Shown one piece after another: positions 35,154-43,563 of a DNA stretch of 64,000 bases (position 1 is the stretch's first letter; the number at the start of each line of letters is the position of its first letter). Position numbers and translations under genes: made by a program. A model generated the notes under the pieces. That model was not told where the DNA came from and searched no databases. It worked only from the letters and a program-made list of their open reading frames with translations. The stretch is from assembly GCA_913058335.1 (NCBI GenBank), contig CAJXPX010000003.1, positions 167,616-231,615 of the forward strand, given 5' to 3'. The stretch is from an uncultured Hyphomonadaceae bacterium (GTDB lineage Bacteria; Pseudomonadota; Alphaproteobacteria; Caulobacterales; Maricaulaceae).

Positions 35154-35876
35154 TCATCGAGCCGTCCAGCCGCCATCGACTAAAAGGCTGTGCCCCGTCA
35201 CCATTTTAGACGTTGTCAAATAAAGAACAGCTTCAGCGACATCAGATGTCTCTGCGATTTTCCCTAAAGGGATCATCTCTTTTACAAACCCCATGAACTT
35301 TGGATCATCCAACATAGGTTTTGTCAGCGGCGTCTCAACGAATGTCGGCGCGACGGAATTTACTCGGATGGCCTGCGGGGCTAGCTCGACGGCCATGGCT
35401 TTCGTCAAACCCTCAATCGCATGTTTTGTCATGCAATAGACGGTTCGTTCGGGTGAACCAATATGCCCCATCTGCGAAGTGATATTGACGACACATCCTC
35501 CGCCGTTCATTTTCTTAACGGCTTCACGACTAATGCGGAATGTCGCGCGTATGTTCATGTCTAGAACAAAGTCTAGATTTTCGTCGCTCACAGATTGAAA
35601 CGGTTCAGGACGGTTAACGCCTAGATTATTAACGACTACATCCAGACCATCCAGTTTGCTAATGCGCTCTAATATATCGTCTTGAGTTGCATCACACTCC
35701 CAAATCACCGCATTTTCCCCAAGATCTAATTTTAGATCGTTTAACTCAGGAGACGGACGCGCGCAGGCGATGACACGCGCCCCGGCATCGCTCAATGTCA
35801 AAGCGATAGCCCGGCCAATCCCGCGGCTAGCCCCGGTAACAAGTGCGGTTTGTCCTGAGAGAGGTTTACTTTGCAT
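35154..35876 (-). CDS. Short-chain dehydrogenase/reductase
   Basis: This 240-aa classical SDR has TGASRGIGRA for NAD(P) binding, NNLGVNR, the catalytic Ser in NITSQMG, and the YCMTK (YxxxK) dyad. The ATG is directly after the bicupin stop (TAAATG), with an AGGAG-like site inside the upstream gene. It probably oxidises a hydroxyl group of the pathway substrate. The C-terminus SLLVDGGWTAR is standard. Confidence 0.88.
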   Translation of the reverse strand: MQSKPLSGQTALVTGASRGIGRAIALTLSDAGARVIACARPSPELNDLKLDLGENAVIWECDATQDDILERISKLDGLDVVVNNLGVNRPEPFQSVSDENLDFVLDMNIRATFRISREAVKKMNGGGCVVNITSQMGHIGSPERTVYCMTKHAIEGLTKAMAVELAPQAIRVNSVAPTFVETPLTKPMLDDPKFMGFVKEMIPLGKIAETSDVAEAVLYLTTSKMVTGHSLLVDGGWTAR

Positions 35877-36839
35877 TTAGTCTCCTATCACCCGCACAAA
35901 TGTTACGGTCTCCTGCCCGGCATTTTCAAAGCGTCTTGAAGCCTGTTTAGGTATAGTTGCGGTGTCTCCGGCTTTTAAATCCCAAATATCATCATTAACA
36001 ACAAGACGAAGCTCCCCTTCATGGACGAAAATAACGTCAGGTTTATTCAATTTGTCATCTATGATTTCTTCTCCAGCGTTTACTCTGTATTCAGAAACCG
36101 AAAATCCATGCGGCCACCCAAGCTTTGCATCTTCACCAATTAACTTTCTTCGAGAAACGGAACCTTGTTTCTCCGTAAGAACGTCCTCTTCAGACATGAT
36201 ACAACATTCTCGCAAGTCTTTAAAATCATACTTATCGAGAGCTTCAATTTGTTCCCGAGTTGTCACGGGCATAACCTTAGCGTCCTTCGGAACAACCTCG
36301 CCTTTTGTCGTATCGATCAAAGAGCCATTTTCCAACAAGACGAGCCCATAATCCTTTGCCATATCGAAAACTTTTGGCGCCCACAAAACACGGCCCGGAT
36401 CATCGCCGCCAAGCACAGCCCACAAATACCCCATGTCCTCACCAACATTTTCAAATCCGCGAAAAACATTCGTAGGTATGGAAATTAGGTCACCTGGTTT
36501 TAAGATTATCTCTGTATCATCTCCAAACTCCCCCATTGTAAACGCCCATTTCCCCTTATGAATATAAAAGACCTCGGCTGTATTATGACTGTGTTGGGAG
36601 TTGGTGCAGCCGGGGGGCTGGCGTGCGCCGCCAATATTAAACCCATGCGGCTCCGCGATATGAATATGTTGATCCGGGTTTTCAGAGACGCCAGGACCGA
36701 TAATTGTGAAATTTTCTTTTTTATCTGACCCCGGAGTTCGGGAGTCTATGAATGCGCCCAAGCATGGCACTAAGTCATCATATCGTACTATTCGAGAGTC
36801 TGCCGCAATAGCATTCTCTTCTTTAGAGGCAGCTTCCAT
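35877..36839 (-). CDS. Bicupin protein, gentisate-dioxygenase-like fold
   Basis: Two cupin domains are visible. The first contains NSQHSHNTAEVFYIHKGKW (HxH..E metal motif). The second, around VNAGEEIIDDKLNKPDVIFV, lacks most of the histidines. The product is about 320 aa from the ATG at 36839, which has AAGGAG 8 nt before it; the frame extends 15 codons further up without support. It may be a ring-cleaving dioxygenase or an isomerase. The gene starts its own promoter unit with an operator 40 bp upstream. Confidence 0.7.
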   Translation of the reverse strand: MEAASKEENAIAADSRIVRYDDLVPCLGAFIDSRTPGSDKKENFTIIGPGVSENPDQHIHIAEPHGFNIGGARQPPGCTNSQHSHNTAEVFYIHKGKWAFTMGEFGDDTEIILKPGDLISIPTNVFRGFENVGEDMGYLWAVLGGDDPGRVLWAPKVFDMAKDYGLVLLENGSLIDTTKGEVVPKDAKVMPVTTREQIEALDKYDFKDLRECCIMSEEDVLTEKQGSVSRRKLIGEDAKLGWPHGFSVSEYRVNAGEEIIDDKLNKPDVIFVHEGELRLVVNDDIWDLKAGDTATIPKQASRRFENAGQETVTFVRVIGD

Positions 36840-36878
36840 CTTAAATTCTCCTTCAAATTTCGTATAAGAGTATATTTT

Positions 36879-36894
36879 TTGCATTCGAAGTCAA
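36879..36894. promoter_or_regulatory. Hybrid LacI-type operator before the bicupin gene
   Basis: TTGCATTCGAAGTCAA has one half-site of the TTGCATTC type and one of the TTGACTTC type, 40 bp upstream of the chosen ATG. Confidence 0.7.
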
Positions 36895-37001
36895 TTTTAT
36901 TCTTTTTAGCCAATATTGTTAGGCTAAATGTTGTTAAAGAAAATTGACGGTAGAGTTTTGGTGTTACTCTCGAGTATAAGATACTCTTGAGTTATCGTTC
37001 T

Positions 37002-38063
37002 TTATCTCGGCCAGCGAGGTATAGTGGGATCCACGAAAAATTGCATGTCATCAAGAATGTCGAGACCCATCTGACAAAGCATATGCGGAATATCGATCAT
37101 AACCCAATTATCGATAATTTTGTCGTTCTCATCAATACGATACCAGTCTGCAACCCGCATATCGATTTCACGTCCGCTCGGCGGGAGACCCAACCATTGT
37201 CCCCCCGTATGCGTCGCATGGAGTGACGGCCACCCGGCCGTCACGGCAAAATTGCCATCTCCAACTTGGATATAATGGCCAGGTGCGTCTTCCGGCCCGT
37301 CAGGGTCTCGCGGAAAACCTGTGCGGTCAGCAAATGCCGTCAAAAATAGTCCGCCGTGATAATCTCGAAACCCGCGAAGTCGCCGGCTTGAGCCAATTCC
37401 GGCCGGTCCATACCAGTTCATATTTTCGTGCCAATGGGGACTGTGCCGAGATTCCGCTTCCGACTTTCCTTTAATTTCGTCCGCACTCGGTAGCCCCATC
37501 TGCATCTCATAGACGATCTGCATGACCTTTTTACCTCGTTCAAGATCACAGCCATTTACGGTTGCTTGAGTATCGCAGGGAGGAAACGGCCATTGCTCCG
37601 CGGTTCCTGGCATTTTCCGCAAGGGATAGAGACCAACCTGGCGCATGAGGTCAATGATATCGAGTAGGATATACGCCTTTGCGAGCTTACCATCTCGGAT
37701 AACCGCGTTGAAGCCAAAGCGAAGAAAACAAAGTCCATGGCTTGGAGGAATTCCTATCCAGAAATCTTCGAAAGAGCCCATCACATGGCCCCAGCTACTA
37801 ACTAGCTCTCGGCCTTCATATTCTCCGCCTAATACATATGCCAAGCGTTGTTCATAATCCGGAAACGCCGCTTTCAGAGGACGCCAGAACTGTGCAATAG
37901 CCGACGCTGTGTCTTCGAAATCGTCGTAAGGGTGAAAAATCTTCCAGACGCAATCCTCATGGCAATAGGTTGATACCACCTCCGGAATTGCAGAGGAGTC
38001 AGCTTCTGCCATGCTATGCAAAAACTTAGAGAGTAATTGCTTGTTTTTTATATGGTCTGTCAC
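37002..38063 (-). CDS. Double NTF2/SnoaL-like protein (copy 1)
   Basis: The 353-aa protein contains two NTF2-like alpha+beta cone domains (about residues 10-150 and 180-345), rich in Trp, Phe and His (EDCVWKIFHPYDDF, HENMNWYGPAGIGSSRRL). SnoaL-like folds act as cyclases, hydrolases, isomerases or dehydratases; the activity is not predictable from sequence. The start is GTG at 38063 with GAAGG before it. It resembles the protein at 53535 (same WYGPAGIG-type motif) and is in the minus-strand operon with the MFS and bicupin genes. Confidence 0.78.
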   Translation of the reverse strand: MTDHIKNKQLLSKFLHSMAEADSSAIPEVVSTYCHEDCVWKIFHPYDDFEDTASAIAQFWRPLKAAFPDYEQRLAYVLGGEYEGRELVSSWGHVMGSFEDFWIGIPPSHGLCFLRFGFNAVIRDGKLAKAYILLDIIDLMRQVGLYPLRKMPGTAEQWPFPPCDTQATVNGCDLERGKKVMQIVYEMQMGLPSADEIKGKSEAESRHSPHWHENMNWYGPAGIGSSRRLRGFRDYHGGLFLTAFADRTGFPRDPDGPEDAPGHYIQVGDGNFAVTAGWPSLHATHTGGQWLGLPPSGREIDMRVADWYRIDENDKIIDNWVMIDIPHMLCQMGLDILDDMQFFVDPTIPRWPR

Positions 38064-38094
38064 TTCGTTTACCTTCTAACTTTGTTTTCTAGAT

Positions 38095-39579
38095 TTACTG
38101 GGGTTCCGAGCCATCCCCTGGCAGCGTGACGGCCCCAACCGTAGAAGCGGCGTCCGCAAGTTTTTTAGCGTTCAAAGCTTCTCTAGTGGTATCGTGAGTG
38201 CTCTGGGTAACACGAACCATGCTGTAAAATATTACAGCGATCAGTCCCGGAATGGTGGTCAACACGAAAGCCAGAGCGAGATTATCAAGCACAACACTTG
38301 AGACCTCTCCCGGACTCGCTTTATCGGGAAACGCGATGAGCGTGATAACCCACCCTGCGAGGGCCGTGCCAATCGCTTGATCGATACGCGCAAATAGAGT
38401 TCTAGTGGCGTACAAAACTCCTTCCTGCCTGACACCGTATTTTAATTCATTTTCATCGGCGATATCAGCGAGGGCCGAATAGACAGTTGTGGTAAGCAAA
38501 CTATATGGGGCGTGCTGGAGCACTGAAAACGCAATTAATATCCAGAGTATTCCAGGGGTAGAAGAACTCAGTATGCCAAAATATCCGAGCGCGACCGGAA
38601 TCGCCGGACCGACACCGTACATCAGCAGCGCCGCCGCACCGGTCCACCGTTTGTCAAAGCGTTTATGCAAGCGCTTCACAACAAAGGCCGCGAACAAATA
38701 TCCGCTGAAACTCCCCAGAACAAACCAGGTTATTTGATCATTGGTAAGCTGCCAAAAGAACGTCGCGACGTAGATCCATAAACCGATACGCACACCTACC
38801 ATCATGGACTGAAAGAAAAACCCAATAAGCAAAACGACATAATTGCGATTTGAAAGTGCCCGCAATATGTCGCGTAAAAACTCTCGAACACTGAATGAAG
38901 GCGCGTCGGGAGTGTTCTGCCGAACAAACGGGACGCGCTTATAGGTTACAAAACTTGAAAACGCTAAGCAGGAGATAATTATAGTGGAAATTGCTACCGA
39001 GAATAACGGCCACCGATCCGGATCAAGCGCTCCATTAGGAAATTCTGACGTCGCTTTGAAAAAAACGCCGAACGATAAAAGCCAACCTGCCGAGTCTCCG
39101 ACCCACATCAGAAATGTGTTGTAATTCATGACACTGGAGCGTTCGAGATAGTCGTCAGAGAGCTCGCCACCAAACGCCAAGTGCGGGGTGTGGAAAAGCG
39201 ACATCATTTGTAGAAGCAGAGTATTAAAAATACCGAGCCAGATGAGTTCTGTTGTGATGCTCAGGCCGTCGGGGGGATTGAATAATGCAAAGAAACATAT
39301 CGCGTTCGGCAAAATAGAAGCAAACATGAAAGGGTGGCGCCGCCCAAAGCGTGTTCTGACACGATCAGACCATGAACCGACAATAGGGTCAAAGACAGCA
39401 TTGACAATCAATCCAATCGCTAAAACGAGCCCGACCTTCGCGGCAGGTACACCCACAACCTGATTGTAGAAAAGCAAGAGGAAGCTGCTGGTCGTGGTGT
39501 AAACAATGGCCTCGGCCGTACTTCCGACACCGTAAGCAACCTTAAATCCCGGCGTTAATGGGGGAGGCTTAATGCTCAT
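38095..39579 (-). CDS. GPH-family (MelB-like) sugar:cation symporter
   Basis: The 494-aa protein has twelve membrane segments and the glycoside-pentoside-hexuronide signatures: VGSTAEAIVYTT in TM1, the loop DPIVGSWSDRVRTRFGRRHP, and KYGVRQEGVLYATRTLFARI. It should import a glycoside-like or other polar substrate with Na+ or H+. It lies between two NTF2-like genes on the minus strand. This suggests the pathway substrate, or a released part, is sugar-like. Confidence 0.85.
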   Translation of the reverse strand: MSIKPPPLTPGFKVAYGVGSTAEAIVYTTTSSFLLLFYNQVVGVPAAKVGLVLAIGLIVNAVFDPIVGSWSDRVRTRFGRRHPFMFASILPNAICFFALFNPPDGLSITTELIWLGIFNTLLLQMMSLFHTPHLAFGGELSDDYLERSSVMNYNTFLMWVGDSAGWLLSFGVFFKATSEFPNGALDPDRWPLFSVAISTIIISCLAFSSFVTYKRVPFVRQNTPDAPSFSVREFLRDILRALSNRNYVVLLIGFFFQSMMVGVRIGLWIYVATFFWQLTNDQITWFVLGSFSGYLFAAFVVKRLHKRFDKRWTGAAALLMYGVGPAIPVALGYFGILSSSTPGILWILIAFSVLQHAPYSLLTTTVYSALADIADENELKYGVRQEGVLYATRTLFARIDQAIGTALAGWVITLIAFPDKASPGEVSSVVLDNLALAFVLTTIPGLIAVIFYSMVRVTQSTHDTTREALNAKKLADAASTVGAVTLPGDGSEPQ

Positions 39580-39672
39580 CGTTTTCCAATTTCTTTGACA
39601 TTAATTATCATGAAACTCCCCCTCGTTTGATTTTATAGTTTTGAACGCACCAGAAATTTAGCAAGGACGATG

Positions 39673-40353
39673 TTATTTAACCCGCGAACGCCACGGCTTG
39701 CTTTCGACAGCCTTTTCACCCGACACATCCTGCACGACTGAGTGACTCGCGAGCTTTTCGCCATCTGTTTGAAATCTTGCGGCGACATAGCTAAAGCCCG
39801 CCGTACGAACGGTCCCAGAACTAAGCCTGTGGACGGCAAAAAGAGCCGCACCGTAATTTCGGTTGTTAAATGCACGCAATAGAAAGGCTCTGGTCCGATA
39901 ATCGAATTGACCCTGCCCCGCCGTTCCGCGACGAGATATTTCCCGACCAATCATTTCGACATGTTGAAGAACTTCTTCATCTAGTTCCGGATAATCCGAA
40001 GCGGAGACAATAACGTCACCCCGCTTCTGATTCATGTCGGGGTCAAAAGGCACGCCAATAGCCGGCTCTGCCTCAATTGGCTCTCCGTTAGACAAGCACC
40101 AGATCCGACAAACATTGTCGTTCAATATGTCCGCGAACAATACCATTTCACCATCAAAAATAGCGATATTTGAGGCCGATTCGATGACATTCGCATTGTC
40201 TGAAACTCCAAGGTCCGACTTGCGGAAGGCCGAAACTATAGCTTCCTCACCATAAAATTCGGCACCAGACATCTCTAGCCGACAGGAAGGAACTAAATGC
40301 CCGTCCGGCCGGTCGCCTCGAGCTATAGTGAAAAGTGTTTGGACAGCACTCAT
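39673..40353 (-). CDS. Single-domain NTF2-like protein
   Basis: The 226-aa protein shares an ATGA overlap with the preceding NTF2-like gene. It shows the layout of one NTF2-like domain (about residues 1-105) followed by a helical segment and a Trp/Ala-rich strand region (SYVAARFQTDG). No catalytic residues can be named. It is shorter and more divergent than the five double-domain relatives in this cluster, and could be a partner subunit of the overlapping gene products. Confidence 0.6.
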   Translation of the reverse strand: MSAVQTLFTIARGDRPDGHLVPSCRLEMSGAEFYGEEAIVSAFRKSDLGVSDNANVIESASNIAIFDGEMVLFADILNDNVCRIWCLSNGEPIEAEPAIGVPFDPDMNQKRGDVIVSASDYPELDEEVLQHVEMIGREISRRGTAGQGQFDYRTRAFLLRAFNNRNYGAALFAVHRLSSGTVRTAGFSYVAARFQTDGEKLASHSVVQDVSGEKAVESKPWRSRVK

Positions 40354-41423
40354 GCCCCTAATCCTCCTTCGATTTGGCGCAGGATCGCAAGCTCATCAAA
40401 CACGGTTATATCTTCCATGACTTTACCTTCCCGCAGGCGATAATGTGACACCGCCATAACCAGTAAATCTTTCCCGGAAGGGTCGCCCCAAACCCCTTTT
40501 CCGTTATGAACTCCAGCTAAGGACCAACGGAGAGCCACTGATATATCCCCTCCCGGAAGCGGCCTTGCCGCCACGTGATCTAACGTAAATGAAGGCTGAT
40601 GAAGCGCACCGCGCAATTGCGTCATACACCCCACCCAATAGCCGCGACCATAGCCATGACGGTTGACAGGCCAGCGAACTTCTGCAGCTGGCGACAAAGC
40701 CTTTGCAGCGTCACCATATAGATCTTCGGTAAGAGCCAAGGAAAGCATATTTGCCGGCAATTCAGCTGGATGGTTATCCTGAATGGGAACACTTTCACCC
40801 TTGCGAACCTGAGTAATTTTTTCCGTTCGCCATGAATGCCGATCCTGCTCTCCTTCAAGATCCGTTTTTGCTTGCGAACGCGCGACTTCCCAAGGGTCGA
40901 GCCCCACCTGCCAAACCGCCCGCAAATTGTCTCGGACCAGCCACTCTTCAATGATCTTGTTTTCCTTGCATAGGCAGTCTGCGATGGTCATCGCGCCGGC
41001 CTCACGCCGCGTCGCCGAGCCTAGTGTCAAGTCCTCACCAAAGTGTGTGGAGGTACTGACAATACGGTGCGAGCTGTAAAGCTCACCATTTCCTTCATCA
41101 CTCCAAATGACATCTTCACCGATGACTTGTCGATCGCTCGACATAGAAAGAGCGCCGATTGTCCCCTGAACAACTATTTCTATACCTGATGCGGGACCCG
41201 CGAGCGTATGCATTACGCAATCTGCTCCATAATGGGTGCGACAAAGTCCGATATTCTTCTCTTCCCAAATACGATGGGTACAGCGCAATATATAATCAAC
41301 AAAGTCACGGTAGATCGGTTCGTATCCTGGCAAATCCTGCCGCTGCGCCCCCTCTTCCATAATATCATCGAAGGTGCGCCCGACGGGAGAACGCACGTCC
41401 GGCAGGTCATCCCAGCGGGTCAT
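40350..41423 (-). CDS. Double NTF2/SnoaL-like protein (copy 2)
   Basis: The 357-aa protein has two NTF2-like domains: FVDYILRCTHRIWEEKNIGL begins the first at about residue 46, and a second starts at about 225. It overlaps its upstream neighbour and its downstream neighbour by ATGA, giving a tight three-gene block. The conserved string CKENKIIEEWLVRDN corresponds to IHTEWLVRDAGA and IHTEWLVRDNGA in the two paralogues. Function is unknown; the overlaps suggest subunits of one complex. Confidence 0.78.
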   Translation of the reverse strand: MTRWDDLPDVRSPVGRTFDDIMEEGAQRQDLPGYEPIYRDFVDYILRCTHRIWEEKNIGLCRTHYGADCVMHTLAGPASGIEIVVQGTIGALSMSSDRQVIGEDVIWSDEGNGELYSSHRIVSTSTHFGEDLTLGSATRREAGAMTIADCLCKENKIIEEWLVRDNLRAVWQVGLDPWEVARSQAKTDLEGEQDRHSWRTEKITQVRKGESVPIQDNHPAELPANMLSLALTEDLYGDAAKALSPAAEVRWPVNRHGYGRGYWVGCMTQLRGALHQPSFTLDHVAARPLPGGDISVALRWSLAGVHNGKGVWGDPSGKDLLVMAVSHYRLREGKVMEDITVFDELAILRQIEGGLGA

Positions 41424-42487
41424 GAGCGATACGCCTGAGACAACACACCCAATTCATCAAAAACCATCCATTCCTCCACGATTTTATCTCCGGCAAACCG
41501 CATATGACTGATCCCCATCATAAATACCGGCTTTCCAACAGGACATTCGCCGAGCACCCCACCCCTTTGCGTAGTTCCCTCATAGACCCAACGGACCGCA
41601 ACGATAACGCCGTCCGTTTCTTCACTGTGAGATACATGTTCCACCCGCATGACGCCGTCGGGGATCGCGGTCTGAACATGAATTAACAACGCTCCGATAT
41701 TCCGGACTCCCTGTGCGACACGCCCACCGCCGCCGTGAACCACTGCATTGGACGAATAATACTGATTCAACCAATCAAGTCGTTTCAAATTCCATAAGTT
41801 ATGGAAGAGATGGCGCGCCCAGCCGTCGACAGTATCATTTGGAATATCCAATTTCTTTCGAGGGACTTGCCCTGTTAACCGCGTTTCCGGATCTATAACA
41901 AACTGGTCGAAACTGGATCTCTCGGCGACGCGTTGTGCGACCTCTTGTATATTAAACCCGAGCTGACGTACTTGCGCTCCTGCATCGCGAACCAACCATT
42001 CGGTATGAATTTTGTTGTCCCGGCTAATACAATCTGCGGCGAAACGGGCTGCCAAACGACGTCCTGTTGCTGGGCCCCATGCGGTCGGTCCGACATTCGT
42101 GCATCGACTAAAACCCAGATGTGACGTGTAAAAGCCTTCCTCCTCATCCCCGCTCCAAGCCACATTCAAATGGTGTATCTCCCCATCCGGAAACGAGTTA
42201 ATTCCAGCAACAGTAGAAGCAATCACTTCCTCTACAGATCGAACAACACCGTAAGATGAATAAATAACGCAAGCATGATCATAAGTGTCGTACACACGGC
42301 CAATGGCTCGCTCATACCAAATTTCATCTGTAATACCCACGATGTAGTCAACAATATCGACATATTGCTCGTCATAGCCCCGCATAGGCTGGTTCCGTGA
42401 CCCCTGGGGTATGACCTGGTCAGCTTCACCCCGTTGCCGGACTTTTGTCACCTCCGGCCGGTCAGGTAATGAAAATGGTAGAGTCAT
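41420..42487 (-). CDS. Double NTF2/SnoaL-like protein (copy 3)
   Basis: The 355-aa protein is a close relative of the one at 47928. Both start near LPFSLPDRP/LPFELPDRP, share DIVDYIV.ITDEIW, YSSYGV and ADCIS..NKIHTEWLVRD, and have the same second domain with VVHGGGGRVAQGVRNIGAL. GGAG with an A-run precedes the ATG. It opens the long minus-strand operon directly behind the perfect operator at 42621. No enzyme activity can be named. Confidence 0.8.
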   Translation of the reverse strand: MTLPFSLPDRPEVTKVRQRGEADQVIPQGSRNQPMRGYDEQYVDIVDYIVGITDEIWYERAIGRVYDTYDHACVIYSSYGVVRSVEEVIASTVAGINSFPDGEIHHLNVAWSGDEEEGFYTSHLGFSRCTNVGPTAWGPATGRRLAARFAADCISRDNKIHTEWLVRDAGAQVRQLGFNIQEVAQRVAERSSFDQFVIDPETRLTGQVPRKKLDIPNDTVDGWARHLFHNLWNLKRLDWLNQYYSSNAVVHGGGGRVAQGVRNIGALLIHVQTAIPDGVMRVEHVSHSEETDGVIVAVRWVYEGTTQRGGVLGECPVGKPVFMMGISHMRFAGDKIVEEWMVFDELGVLSQAYRS

Positions 42488-42620
42488 TTTTTCTCCTCGC
42501 TAAGCTGCAACATGGCGTGATGAACCGCCAGCAGACAATAGAAATCGGCTCGTGAGTATAAAATCAAAATACACTTTCAAGCCGCCCCTTTCTTCGATTG
42601 AGTTTAGTGTTTCGCATATC

Positions 42621-42636
42621 TTGCATTCGAATGCAA
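42621..42636. promoter_or_regulatory. LacI-type operator in the divergent promoter
   Basis: Perfect TTGCATTCGAATGCAA between the minus-strand NTF2-like operon (start 42487) and the plus-strand hydrolase (start 42672 or 42699). One site could control both directions. Confidence 0.8.
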
Positions 42637-42671
42637 GAGCGGTTTATACAGAGGTGACCACATCAGATTAG

Positions 42672-43418
42672 GTGCAAAAGGACGTTTTGGGAAACCTCAT
42701 GGCTAGACATTATCCAGTAGTAATATTGCCCGGACACATGTGCGATCAGCGAGCTTACCGTCCACAAATTGATTATCTTCAGAAAAATCACGTTGTCCAG
42801 GTAGCAGATTTAACGGCGCATGACGACATCGCGTCAATGGCCGAAAATACGCTCCGAAATGCTCCTGATGAATTTATGCTATTGGGACATTCCATGGGAA
42901 GTATAACCGCCTTGGAACTACTACGTCAGGCGGAACCGAACCGCGTGAAAGCGGCCGTATTAATGTCGGTTAACCCGCGAAACGAAACTCTTGAGCGAAA
43001 AGCTGGCCGCGAGAAAATCATGGAAGAAGTCGAAAAGACGTCAGTCCAACAAATTATTCGGAAACAATTTGCGCCTATCTATTTCCACGGAGACAGGCCC
43101 GATTTGCGTTCCCTATCTATTAAAATGGCAGTTGATTTGGGGCCCGAGGTCATGAACCGACAAGCGACCGCATTGATGAATCGACCGAACAACATTCCCT
43201 TACTGAATGCCCTTCAAATTCCGGTTCTTTTAATTGGAGGCGAGTACGATTCTCTTGTTCCCGCTGCAACTCTTAAAAATACCGCGAGAAAAATTCCGAA
43301 TGCTGAACTCATTATATTAAATGACGCCGCCCACTTCCCAGGACTAGAACGGCCAGAGATTACAAATAACATTATCGGAACATGGATTGCACAAGTCGAA
43401 AATCAAGCTGACCTTTAA
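42672..43418 (+). CDS. Alpha/beta hydrolase
   Basis: The 248-aa protein has the alpha/beta-hydrolase elbow LLGHSMGSITAL (nucleophile Ser), an acid region near GGEYDSLVPAATL and the final His in LNDAAHFPGLE. This matches esterases, C-C bond hydrolases and BioH-like enzymes. The start may be GTG 42672 or ATG 42699 (MARHYPVVILPG), which has GGGAA before it. It is alone on the plus strand opposite the NTF2-like operon and under the shared operator. It probably cleaves an ester or a ring-fission product. Confidence 0.85.
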   Translation: MQKDVLGNLMARHYPVVILPGHMCDQRAYRPQIDYLQKNHVVQVADLTAHDDIASMAENTLRNAPDEFMLLGHSMGSITALELLRQAEPNRVKAAVLMSVNPRNETLERKAGREKIMEEVEKTSVQQIIRKQFAPIYFHGDRPDLRSLSIKMAVDLGPEVMNRQATALMNRPNNIPLLNALQIPVLLIGGEYDSLVPAATLKNTARKIPNAELIILNDAAHFPGLERPEITNNIIGTWIAQVENQADL

Positions 43419-43507
43419 AGTCCGGGTCAGTCGCAAAGTTATCTAGATATTAAGGCAAGTGAAAGATTTGAATAGTTCACTTAGTCACATTCATTAACAC
43501 TCTAAAA

Positions 43508-43544
43508 AAAATGGCCGGCAACCGTGAAGGACACCGACCATTTT
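43508..43544. terminator. Terminator between hydrolase and TonB receptor genes
   Basis: AAAATGGCCGG pairs with CCGACCATTTT (10 of 11 pairs) around a 15-nt loop, with A and T runs on both sides, serving two converging genes. Confidence 0.75.
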
Positions 43545-43563
43545 GCGATAACGTTTAAAACCA

